Below are positions 1-5,830 of a DNA stretch of 8,734 nucleotides, piece by piece. The notes beneath the pieces are model-generated. The model was not told the DNA's origin, did not search any database, and was given only the letters and a program-made list of their open reading frames with translations. The stretch comes from Bacteriovoracaceae bacterium. Its GTDB lineage: Bacteria > Bdellovibrionota > Bacteriovoracia > Bacteriovoracales > Bacteriovoracaceae. Position numbers and translations under genes: made by a program. The stretch lies in assembly GCA_023954595.1 (NCBI GenBank), contig JAGSHJ010000112.1:1-8734 (forward strand), given 5' to 3'. Each line of letters starts with the position of its first letter. The first letter of the stretch is position 1.

Positions 1-146
1 CCTACTAGGACAAGCTCCTGTCCTTTGTACTTCTGGCTGATTGTGTGACCTAAAGATTCGACCACGGTTTGAACTTCAGACTTGTCGATGTACTCAACAA
101 ACTGATCCGATACAAAGTTAGAAGGAAACTTTTGAAATTCACTCAT
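1..146 (-). CDS. hpt: Hypoxanthine phosphoribosyltransferase, N-terminal part (cut by window edge)
   Basis: The reverse strand reads 48 codons from an ATG at 146..144 and is still open at the window edge. The visible end, around residues 36-48 (ISQKYKGQELVLV, next residue Gly), matches the start of the conserved core of bacterial hypoxanthine/guanine phosphoribosyltransferases, where a DYKGKxLVLVGVLKGS-like strand follows an N-terminal helix with a pattern like SEVQTVVESLGHTIS. The family converts hypoxanthine or guanine plus PRPP to IMP or GMP in the cytoplasm (purine salvage). The start is supported by an AGGGAGA Shine-Dalgarno sequence (complement of 154-160), 7 nt upstream. The PRPP loop and catalytic Asp lie outside the window, so another type I phosphoribosyltransferase cannot be excluded. 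It is transcribed divergently from mreB. Confidence 0.62.
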   Translation of the reverse strand, partial: MSEFQKFPSNFVSDQFVEYIDKSEVQTVVESLGHTISQKYKGQELVLV

Positions 147-250
147 AATTAATTCTCCCTTAATGAAACTTATTTTACCGGATTCTTGAAATTTTGGAAT
201 GCAAATATAAACCAACCGTTTAACTCAACAATGGAGGAAGTTTCTTTCTC

Positions 251-279
251 TTGCGCGCCTAACGGCCAAGTGTTACATT
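251..279 (+). promoter_or_regulatory. Weak sigma70-like promoter candidate for mreB operon
   Basis: TTGCGC and TACATT are separated by 17 nt, matching the -35 and -10 consensus at 3/6 and 4/6 positions. The position, about 40 nt upstream of the mreB start, is sensible. The match is weak and could be chance. Confidence 0.22.
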
Positions 280-306
280 TTACATACAAACGCTCAAATT
301 TTTTTA

Positions 307-311
307 AAGGA
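307..311 (+). promoter_or_regulatory. Ribosome binding site of mreB
   Basis: AAGGA lies 8 nt upstream of the ATG at 320 and fixes that start. It gives the standard MreB N-terminus. Confidence 0.75.
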
Positions 312-319
312 TAAAAACA

Positions 320-1357
320 ATGTTTAAGAAGGTTTTGGATTGGTTTTCCAACGATCTCGCTATCGATCTTGGGACAGCTAACTGTCTTGTCTACGCTAAG
401 GACAAAGGCATTATTGTGAATGAGCCATCAGTTGTGGCCGTACACCAGGGTTATAGAGGCGAACAAAAAGTATTGGCAGTCGGTAAAGAGGCCAAAGAAA
501 TGTTGGGAAGAACTCCTGGCTCGATTAAAGCAATCCGTCCTATGAAAGACGGTGTAATCGCAGACTTTGAAGTTACCCAGGCCATGCTTAAATACTTTAT
601 TCAAAAGTCGATGAATGGTTCGAAAATGGTTAAGCCAAGAATCATCATCTGTATACCTTTTGGTATTACACAGGTTGAGAAGAGAGCTGTTAAGGAGTCT
701 GCTGAACAAGCAGGGGCCAGAGAAGTTTATCTAATCGAAGAGCCAATGGCCGCAGCGATTGGTGCTGGTCTACCTATTACAGATCCTTCAGGTAATATGA
801 TTGTCGACATCGGTGGCGGAACAACTGAAGTTGCAGTCATCTCTTTGGGTGGAATCGTATACTCAAAATCTGTTCGTGTGGCAGGGGATAAGTTTGACGA
901 CGCTATCGTTAACTATATTAAAAAGAAGTATTCTTTATTAATTGGTGAGAGAACTGCAGAGATGATTAAGATCTCTATTGGTAATGCTTATCCTTTTGAT
1001 GAAGAAGTTAAAACTTACGAAGTTAAGGGTAGAGACCTAATTGCTGGAGCTCCTAAGACTATTGAAGTTACTTCTGACGAAATTAGAGAAGCACTTTCAG
1101 ATCCTATAGCTGAAGTTATAGAAGCAATCAAGACGTCTCTTGAGAAAACACCTCCTGAACTAGCTGCTGATATCGTTGATAACGGTATTATTTTGGCCGG
1201 TGGTGGTTCACTACTAGCTAACCTTGATATGCTAATTAAAGAGAAGACTGGTCTTCCTGTTTCATTGGCCGAAGATCCATTGACTTGTGTTGTTCGCGGT
1301 TGTGGAATGGCGTTGGAGAATCTGTCTCTATTGAGACAAGTTACAACTCTTTCTTAG
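320..1357 (+). CDS. mreB: Rod shape-determining protein MreB (actin homologue)
   Basis: MreB is the bacterial actin that polymerises on the inner face of the cytoplasmic membrane and guides the peptidoglycan elongation machinery. The 345-aa product has the family's usual length. It begins with an amphipathic membrane-binding segment (MFKKVLDWFS), then the phosphate-1 motif IDLGTAN (15-21), INEPS-like VNEPSVVAV (33-41), the segment IPFGITQVEKRAV (112-124), the connect-1/catalytic Glu region IEEPMAAAIGAG (139-150), the phosphate-2 motif DIGGGTTEVAVI (163-174) and the adenosine motif GIILAGGGSLLANL (289-302). All nucleotide-binding elements look intact. It is the first gene of a tight cluster; the following PilZ gene starts 6 nt after its stop. 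The more usual partners mreC and mreD are not downstream. The organism may have a second mreB elsewhere, as Bdellovibrio does, but that cannot be seen here. Confidence 0.97.
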   Translation: MFKKVLDWFSNDLAIDLGTANCLVYAKDKGIIVNEPSVVAVHQGYRGEQKVLAVGKEAKEMLGRTPGSIKAIRPMKDGVIADFEVTQAMLKYFIQKSMNGSKMVKPRIIICIPFGITQVEKRAVKESAEQAGAREVYLIEEPMAAAIGAGLPITDPSGNMIVDIGGGTTEVAVISLGGIVYSKSVRVAGDKFDDAIVNYIKKKYSLLIGERTAEMIKISIGNAYPFDEEVKTYEVKGRDLIAGAPKTIEVTSDEIREALSDPIAEVIEAIKTSLEKTPPELAADIVDNGIILAGGGSLLANLDMLIKEKTGLPVSLAEDPLTCVVRGCGMALENLSLLRQVTTLS

Positions 1358-1363
1358 GCTAAT

Positions 1364-2185
1364 ATGACAGAGAAAAACGGGGTTTATTTCCAAGAATTAA
1401 CTCAGGAAGAGAAGGCTAGCAAGCTTTCTCTTTTGTCCCGAAATCATGGCGAAGTTATTATTTGGGAAAAAGGCTCGAAAATTCGTGAGAAAATAAGTGC
1501 TCAGGAGTTTAATAAATCAAGTTCTCGGTTACTTTGTAAAAGTTTGTCCCAATCAAAATATGCCGGTAAGAAGGTTCTTTTCTCATTTGAGTTAAAAGGA
1601 CTTTCTTTTTTCGGCTCTGGCGAATTTAGGCCTGTAAATCAATATTCTAATTCTTTAGAGTGCTCGGAAAAAGTCTTCAAAAGTGAGAGAAGATCAACTT
1701 TTCGTCTTTTAACCTTTCCACATCACAAAGTCTTTCTTCATATGCCTCTAGAACAAGAGGAAGTGTCTGAGAGTAATGTGATTGGGATGAAGGTTGGAAT
1801 GAGCGAGACCGGCCTTTTTAAAAAATTCCTAACTTTAGTAGAAGAAAAAGAAGCTGGCACTATTGAGGGGTTGGCACCATTTAGAGTGCTTGATTTATCT
1901 GTGACTGGTGCTGCTTACCAGGTGGGAGAGTTGGAGGCTGAGTTTTTCAAAAAAGAAGCTAAGTTCAAAGATCTTGTCCTAGACTTCAATGGAGAGCAGA
2001 TAAAGATTCCAGCAGGAGAAGTTGTCTATAATGTTGAGATGCTCTCTGGGCAAAAACGTCATAAAACATTCAAAGTGGGTGTTAGGTTTAAGGACATTGA
2101 TACAAACTTGGATCAGTCCCTTGGGCGTCTAATAAATGGTGCTCTTAGAGACTTTGAAACGGAATTTGAAGAATTTATCAAATGA
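1364..2185 (+). CDS. PilZ-domain protein, predicted c-di-GMP receptor
   Basis: This 273-aa cytoplasmic protein has no signal peptide or membrane span. PilZ domains bind cyclic di-GMP through an RxxxR arm and a D/NxSxxG turn. Both are visible: R110-STF-R114 inside SERRSTFRL (107-115), and DLSVTG (177-182). The sequence between them is long because of an acidic insertion (about 128-165). A VGVRF strand (238-242) near the end fits the last strands of a PilZ barrel. Residues 1-105 (EKGSKIREKISAQEF, then KKVLFSFELKGLSFFGSGEF at 69-88) look like a YcgR-type N-terminal beta domain, but I cannot prove this. The start is 6 nt after mreB; the only SD-like bases are TAGG overlapping the mreB stop, so translation is probably coupled. 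The four final bases overlap the next gene as ATGA. Its location suggests c-di-GMP control of MreB or envelope growth; this is inference. Confidence 0.82.
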   Translation: MTEKNGVYFQELTQEEKASKLSLLSRNHGEVIIWEKGSKIREKISAQEFNKSSSRLLCKSLSQSKYAGKKVLFSFELKGLSFFGSGEFRPVNQYSNSLECSEKVFKSERRSTFRLLTFPHHKVFLHMPLEQEEVSESNVIGMKVGMSETGLFKKFLTLVEEKEAGTIEGLAPFRVLDLSVTGAAYQVGELEAEFFKKEAKFKDLVLDFNGEQIKIPAGEVVYNVEMLSGQKRHKTFKVGVRFKDIDTNLDQSLGRLINGALRDFETEFEEFIK

Positions 2186-2925
2186 GAATTTTAGCTCTCA
2201 GCATTCTTGTTCTATTCAGTTCTTGTGCTGTTCAGACTTCGCGTAAATCGGCACAAATATCAGACTCTAATTCACGTTACTTCTATAAAGATCGTACCGG
2301 TGAATTTATTATAAAACGTTCTGTGAAAAACTCTGGTTCAAAGCTTGTTCTTAAGCATGAAATTTATTCTCCTAATGAACTCAATAAAGCATTGGAGAAA
2401 ACAATTACTGTTTCTGGACTGGGTGCTATTAAAACTAAAAAGGGCACTATGCCGAGTATGAGACCTTCGGTGTCTCAGCACTCAATCTGGTTTGAGGGGG
2501 AGAAGTTTTTCTCCCAGTTAAAATTAAATACCAAAAAAAGATCTCTCGATGTGGTCATGAAAAGCCCTGAGAGTCAGTGGAATGGTAAAAAGAGCTACTC
2601 ATTTCCCAAAGGGACAATCTTTTGCTTTTTTACACAGATTCCAGAGTGTGTAAGGTATCATGGGCTACTTGAAGAGAAGTCAAGGCCACACCAAATTCAA
2701 GTAATTTGGGATAGCTTTCCTTATCATACTGAAGTTTATGAAAAAGTTTCCAGTGACCCGTTTGAACAAGGTGTTTGGGCCTTTGATAAGGTGGATGACA
2801 ATAAACTTCGTTATGGCCTTGTCATAGGTGGTCAGCTCATAATTTACGAATTTAACACCCAAGAGAGATTTGAAAATATGTACTGGGTTGTTCAGGGGAT
2901 TTCCCTTCAGAGAAGCGAGGAATAA
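2182..2925 (+). CDS. Putative lipoprotein of unknown function
   Basis: I do not recognise this 247-aa protein. It starts with a short lipoprotein-type signal: one Arg, a hydrophobic run (residues 3-12) and a lipobox ending F-S-S-C15. The F at position -3 is less common than L. The mature part is basic (many Lys), beta-rich in appearance, and lacks obvious repeats or further membrane segments. Only two other cysteines (148 and 156) occur, in the segment IFCFFTQIPECV; they are close enough to form a disulfide in the periplasm. The C-terminal half is rich in Trp and Tyr (WDSFPYHTEVYEK at 176-188, then VWAFD and YGLVIGGQLIIYEF at 211-224). The ATG overlaps the stop of the PilZ gene by 4 nt and the stop lies 2 nt before nagZ, so it is cotranscribed with cell-wall genes. 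A role at the envelope or peptidoglycan is inferred from location only. Confidence 0.75.
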   Translation: MRILALSILVLFSSCAVQTSRKSAQISDSNSRYFYKDRTGEFIIKRSVKNSGSKLVLKHEIYSPNELNKALEKTITVSGLGAIKTKKGTMPSMRPSVSQHSIWFEGEKFFSQLKLNTKKRSLDVVMKSPESQWNGKKSYSFPKGTIFCFFTQIPECVRYHGLLEEKSRPHQIQVIWDSFPYHTEVYEKVSSDPFEQGVWAFDKVDDNKLRYGLVIGGQLIIYEFNTQERFENMYWVVQGISLQRSEE

Positions 2926-2927
2926 AA

Positions 2928-3995
2928 GTGAATATAAATGAATTAGGACAATTATTTATTACTGGGATCTCTTCAGAAGCATTGCAAGACAATGAAGGTG
3001 AGTTCCTGGAAAAAAATAACATCGGTGGAGTTATAATTTTTTCAAGAAATTATAAAGATCCGGCACAGCTTGCTGAATTAGCAAACCAAATACAAACTAA
3101 AAGAGATGAATATCCACTTTTTATTTCTGTCGACCAAGAGGGTGGTAGGGTAAAGCGCTTTAAAGATAGCTTTATACAGCTGCCTCCAATGCTTACACTG
3201 GGAAAGAATGATTCACCTAAGCTAACATTTGAACTCCATCAAACCATGGCCGAAGAGTTGGCCGCTTGTGGAATCAATGTGGATTATTCTCCAACTTGTG
3301 ATATTTGGACCAACCCCAAAAATACAGTGATCGGAGATAGAGCGTTTGGTGACAATGCAGACGTAGTTGAGCGACATGTTAGTGCGGCCATCAGAGGTCT
3401 GCATGCAGGAAATGTAATAGCCTGCGCTAAACATTTTCCTGGGCATGGAAATACTACCAAGGATTCTCATTACGATCTTCCTTATGTGACGGCCTCTATG
3501 GAGCAACTTGAAAAAGTTGAGCTTAAGCCTTTCATTAAGGCCGCAAAATCCAGAGTTGAATTCATGATGATGGCACATCTTATTGTTGACGCCATTGATC
3601 CAGATCTTCCCTGTACTTTAAGTCCCAAGGCCTACAAGTTCTGTCGTGAAAAGCTCAAGTATAAAAAAATTATCATCACTGATGATATGGAAATGCATGC
3701 TATTACCAAACACTTCAGTGTTGAAGAGGCCGCAATTAAGGCCTTAGAGGCCGGGACTGACATTTTACTTTATAGATCTCTTGAGCAGACTGAGCTTGCT
3801 TTCAATGCGGTTAAAGAGGCCGTTAGGACTGGTAGGCTTAAGCTCAAAGACATTGAAGAGAAAATCGAGCGGGTTAAAGCATGTAAGAAAAACTACCTTT
3901 CAAGCTACCAACCGATTTATATTCCATCTATTGCCAAAGTACTTCGCTCGGAAAATCAAAAGAACTTACTGAGCAAAGTTAATCTTGAAGCGTAG
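2928..3995 (+). CDS. nagZ: Beta-N-acetylhexosaminidase NagZ (GH3, peptidoglycan recycling)
   Basis: NagZ removes N-acetylglucosamine from GlcNAc-1,6-anhydroMurNAc muropeptides in the cytoplasm. The 355-aa product is close to the compact single-domain GH3 form of Gram-negative bacteria and has no signal peptide. Diagnostic motifs are present: DQEGGRVKRF (69-78), the substrate loop KHFPGHGNTTKDSH (168-181) with the mobile catalytic D179/H181 pair, and ITDDMEMHAI (250-259), whose first Asp (D252) is the expected nucleophile. EAGTDILLYR (274-283) is also typical. The start is GTG, chosen because it gives the normal N-terminus (INELGQLFITGI) and has GAGG 7 nt upstream; no in-frame ATG occurs before residue 88. 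The gene begins 2 nt after the lipoprotein stop. In many bacteria NagZ products feed the signal controlling AmpC beta-lactamase; no such gene is in this window. Confidence 0.95.
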   Translation: MNINELGQLFITGISSEALQDNEGEFLEKNNIGGVIIFSRNYKDPAQLAELANQIQTKRDEYPLFISVDQEGGRVKRFKDSFIQLPPMLTLGKNDSPKLTFELHQTMAEELAACGINVDYSPTCDIWTNPKNTVIGDRAFGDNADVVERHVSAAIRGLHAGNVIACAKHFPGHGNTTKDSHYDLPYVTASMEQLEKVELKPFIKAAKSRVEFMMMAHLIVDAIDPDLPCTLSPKAYKFCREKLKYKKIIITDDMEMHAITKHFSVEEAAIKALEAGTDILLYRSLEQTELAFNAVKEAVRTGRLKLKDIEEKIERVKACKKNYLSSYQPIYIPSIAKVLRSENQKNLLSKVNLEA

Positions 3996-4010
3996 AGTAA
4001 ATTTTTCCCT

Positions 4011-4020
4011 ACAGGCCTGT
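4011..4020. repeat. Perfect 10-bp palindrome ACAGGCCTGT
   Basis: ACAGGCCTGT equals its own reverse complement. It lies 15 nt after the nagZ stop and 10 nt before the larger dyad upstream of tadC. Short perfect palindromes in intergenic DNA can be operators, but it also contains the GGCC core that is frequent throughout the window, so chance is possible. Confidence 0.35.
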
Positions 4021-4030
4021 CTCTGAAGTC

Positions 4031-4075
4031 TCTCCAAATATTTGATATTCTATAGGTGGAGCAAATATTTGGAGA
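4031..4075 (+). promoter_or_regulatory. 14-bp perfect inverted repeat that includes the tadC Shine-Dalgarno (RNA hairpin or operator)
   Basis: TCTCCAAATATTTG (4031-4044) and CAAATATTTGGAGA (4062-4075) are perfect reverse complements separated by 17 nt. In RNA they would form a 14-bp stem. The GGAG ribosome binding site (4071-4074) of the gene starting at 4081 lies in the 3' arm and would be paired, so the element could restrict translation. At the DNA level each arm contains the self-complementary decamer CAAATATTTG (4035-4044 and 4062-4071), with centres 27 bp apart, so it could equally be a double operator. No T-run follows the stem, so it is not a Rho-independent terminator. Confidence 0.6.
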
Positions 4076-4080
4076 AATTG

Positions 4081-5475
4081 ATGGGCAACACCAAGTTGTT
4101 ATTTATACTGACCTGCATGCTGTCATTTTTGTTTGGCACACCGAAGGCGTTCGCTGAGTGTTCAAGTAATTTTGAAGACATTGACGCTGCATGTGTTAGA
4201 GAAAAACTTTCAAATGCTTCTGAGATAAAGTTTCTCGTACCAAATCAAAATGAGCAAATAAGAGGTAAGACCTACTTCTTCTTAACTGAGAATGGAATCC
4301 CCGGGAAGTTCATCATTCGATCTGCTTTTTCTGCAAAGAATGAGTGCTCCCTCTCTCTTGATGTTACTACATATGCTGGTGGGACAAGCATGTCTCCTTC
4401 AGGACATTTTGGTATCTCTAAACAGTACAACGCTTGGAGTACCGATCGCACAGGCTTTGATAAGAATAGCTCTGATGACTTCAGACTTTATCATAACAAA
4501 GGTAAGTGTGTTTTCGTTAGTAGTCAGGCAAAGGGTGTTTTTTATAAAAAGATAGAGCCAAAAGAGCTCATTCAAGGGCGAGACAGTTTATATTACGCCG
4601 GTAACTTCCTTATCTTTTTGGCCGTATTCTTAGTTGCTCGAGCAGTCTTTCAAGATGAAGATCGATTTAAGGCCCAATCCAAACTAGAGGAAGCTGAAAG
4701 AGACGATAAGAAAGACGTTCCTAACGACATTGTTCTTAAATACTCGAGACCTTTTTTCAAAAGATACTTTACTCCCGTTGTAAGTGGGATGAAGAATAAG
4801 AAAAAAATTAGAGATAAGTATAAGAGAAAGCTTGCTTCAGCTGGCCTTACGAAGGCGCTTTCTCCTGAAGATATGTTTGCTTTTAAACTATTTCTAATTA
4901 TAGGCTTTCCCGTTTTGTATCTTGGACTAAGGGCCTTTCTTGAAGAGAGTTGGCCTTTGGCTGCTGTGCCAGTGATTAGTGTTTTAGGCTTTTTCTATCC
5001 GGATATTTGGTTGTCTGGAAAAATAAATCAGCGAAAAGAAGAGTTGATTCAAAATATGCCGTTCATCGTAGATATGCTTGCTCTATCTGTTGAGGCTGGC
5101 CTTGACTTCATGGCGGCAATTCAAAAAGTATTGGATAAGGCCCCTCCTTCTGCAATGGCAGAAGAGTTTGAAACGTTAATTAAAGATACAAAAATCGGTG
5201 CCAGTCGTGCTGAAGGACTTAGGCAGTTATCCTGGAGAGCGGATTGTTTGCCGATATCCTCTTTCACAGCAACATTAATTGCTGCTGATGCTGTTGGAGC
5301 TTCCATTGGACCGATTCTAAAAACTTTGGCAGCGGAACTGCGCCAAAAACGATCAGCTGATGCTGAAAAGAAGGGAGCTACAGCGGCAACAAAAATCTTG
5401 TTTCCGGTAATGTTTTTGATTATGCCTGCTGTCGGCATCGTTATTATGGCCCCAATCCTCTTGCAGCTGATGTGA
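4081..5475 (+). CDS. tadC: TadC-like T2SS-F family inner-membrane platform protein with extra N-terminal exported domain
   Basis: The C-terminal half is a TadC/GspF-type protein that helps form the inner-membrane platform of Tad (Flp) pilus or secretion machines and couples to the ATPase. Key features are two hydrophobic segments (266-285, 292-309), a cytoplasmic T2SS-F domain with MPFIVDMLALSVEAGLDF (326-343) and the later GASRAEGLRQLSWR and GASIGPILKTLA segments, then a final hydrophobic segment (437-462) with KILFPVMFLIMPAVGIV. Most TadC proteins are about 300 aa; this one is 464. The extra part is a signal peptide (1-25, AFA|E), a domain of about 140 residues with cysteines at 27, 38, 89 and 143, and a transmembrane helix (171-189). 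I chose ATG 4081 because GGAG lies 6 nt upstream and it puts the signal peptide at the very N-terminus; an in-frame TTG at 4042 would add 13 residues. A DUF192 gene follows after 10 nt. Confidence 0.87.
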   Translation: MGNTKLLFILTCMLSFLFGTPKAFAECSSNFEDIDAACVREKLSNASEIKFLVPNQNEQIRGKTYFFLTENGIPGKFIIRSAFSAKNECSLSLDVTTYAGGTSMSPSGHFGISKQYNAWSTDRTGFDKNSSDDFRLYHNKGKCVFVSSQAKGVFYKKIEPKELIQGRDSLYYAGNFLIFLAVFLVARAVFQDEDRFKAQSKLEEAERDDKKDVPNDIVLKYSRPFFKRYFTPVVSGMKNKKKIRDKYKRKLASAGLTKALSPEDMFAFKLFLIIGFPVLYLGLRAFLEESWPLAAVPVISVLGFFYPDIWLSGKINQRKEELIQNMPFIVDMLALSVEAGLDFMAAIQKVLDKAPPSAMAEEFETLIKDTKIGASRAEGLRQLSWRADCLPISSFTATLIAADAVGASIGPILKTLAAELRQKRSADAEKKGATAATKILFPVMFLIMPAVGIVIMAPILLQLM

Positions 5476-5485
5476 TGGTGAGTAA

Positions 5486-5830
5486 ATGTTGATAATGCAT
5501 AAAAGTACAAACACGTTATTGGCCAATAAGGCCCAGGTCGCCGAAAGCTTCTTTGAGCGATTGAAGGGGCTAATGTTTATAAAAGAAATGAAGGGCTTTG
5601 ACGCTCTTTTGATTAAAAATTGTAACTCTGTACATAATTGTTTTGTACGTTTTTCGATAGACTTGGTTTTTATCAATCAAGACTGGGAAATTGTAAAGAT
5701 TGTTCGTGGCTTTAGGCCATGGCGCTTTAGTTGGATATACTTTAAGGCTCGACATGTTATCGAGTTTCCAGCTGGAACGATTGGTATGAATGTGAAGGAA
5801 GGGGATATCTTGGAGGCACAAGGTGTATAA
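5486..5830 (+). CDS. DUF192 family protein, cytoplasmic form
   Basis: This 114-aa protein matches the DUF192 (YcgR-unrelated, UPF0127-like) small beta-rich fold: the RLKGLMF motif (25-31), the strand FSIDLVFINQDWEIVKI (56-72) equivalent to the family's ipLDvvFld.dg.V, and ARHVIEFPAGTIGMNVKEGD (88-107), equivalent to VLElpaG....gi..GD. The biochemical function of the family is unknown. Many members are exported, but this one has no signal peptide. It lies 10 nt after tadC and its last 8 nt overlap the next gene, so it belongs to the same operon; a role alongside the Tad apparatus is inferred from that. ATG 5486 has GGTGAG only 3 nt upstream, whereas an in-frame ATG at 5495 would have 12 nt, so the exact start is uncertain by three codons. 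Confidence 0.83.
   Translation: MLIMHKSTNTLLANKAQVAESFFERLKGLMFIKEMKGFDALLIKNCNSVHNCFVRFSIDLVFINQDWEIVKIVRGFRPWRFSWIYFKARHVIEFPAGTIGMNVKEGDILEAQGV
5812..5816 (+). promoter_or_regulatory. Strong ribosome binding site deciding a GTG start
   Basis: GGAGG lies 6 nt upstream of the GTG at 5823, inside the end of the DUF192 gene. It supports the GTG start and an 8-nt gene overlap. Confidence 0.8.

Larger units (their letters stand above)
147..319. promoter_or_regulatory. Divergent intergenic region between hpt and mreB
   Basis: This 173-nt stretch holds no ORF of note and lies between two divergent start codons, so it should contain both promoters and the mreB leader. On the minus strand a TAAAAT hexamer (complement of 172-177) could serve as the -10 of hpt, but its -35 partner is poor. 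On the plus strand TTGCGC (251-256), a 17-nt spacer and TACATT (274-279) is a weak sigma70-like candidate for mreB. A short imperfect dyad, GCC-TAAC-GGC flanked by TTG and CAA, lies at 251-269. None of these elements is strong enough to name a promoter with certainty. Confidence 0.5.

Noticed and set aside
428..709. Minus-strand ORF of 93 codons inside mreB
   Set aside because: It is antisense to highly conserved MreB sequence, with no recognisable domain.
3222..3578. Minus-strand ORF of 118 codons inside nagZ
   Set aside because: It is antisense to the conserved catalytic part of NagZ, and its composition (rich in Cys, His and Ile) is typical of a shadow frame.
4023..4051. Sigma70 promoter CTGAAG-17-TATTCT upstream of the TadC-like gene
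   Set aside because: It matches only 3/6 and 4/6 consensus positions and lies across the inverted repeat; too weak to list as a feature.
4042..4080. In-frame TTG at 4042 as an upstream start of the TadC-like protein
   Set aside because: It lies in the left arm of the inverted repeat with no Shine-Dalgarno sequence and would put 13 polar residues before a clean signal peptide; ATG 4081 has GGAG 6 nt upstream.
4031..4080. Rho-independent terminator for the mreB-nagZ operon
   Set aside because: The 14-bp stem is AT-rich in its middle and is followed by AATTG, not a T-run; the position over the next gene's Shine-Dalgarno sequence fits regulation better.
5121..5676. Two overlapping minus-strand ORFs of 129 and 107 codons
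   Set aside because: They lie opposite well-supported tadC and DUF192 coding sequence, have no family resemblance and no good ribosome binding site; they are likely shadows.
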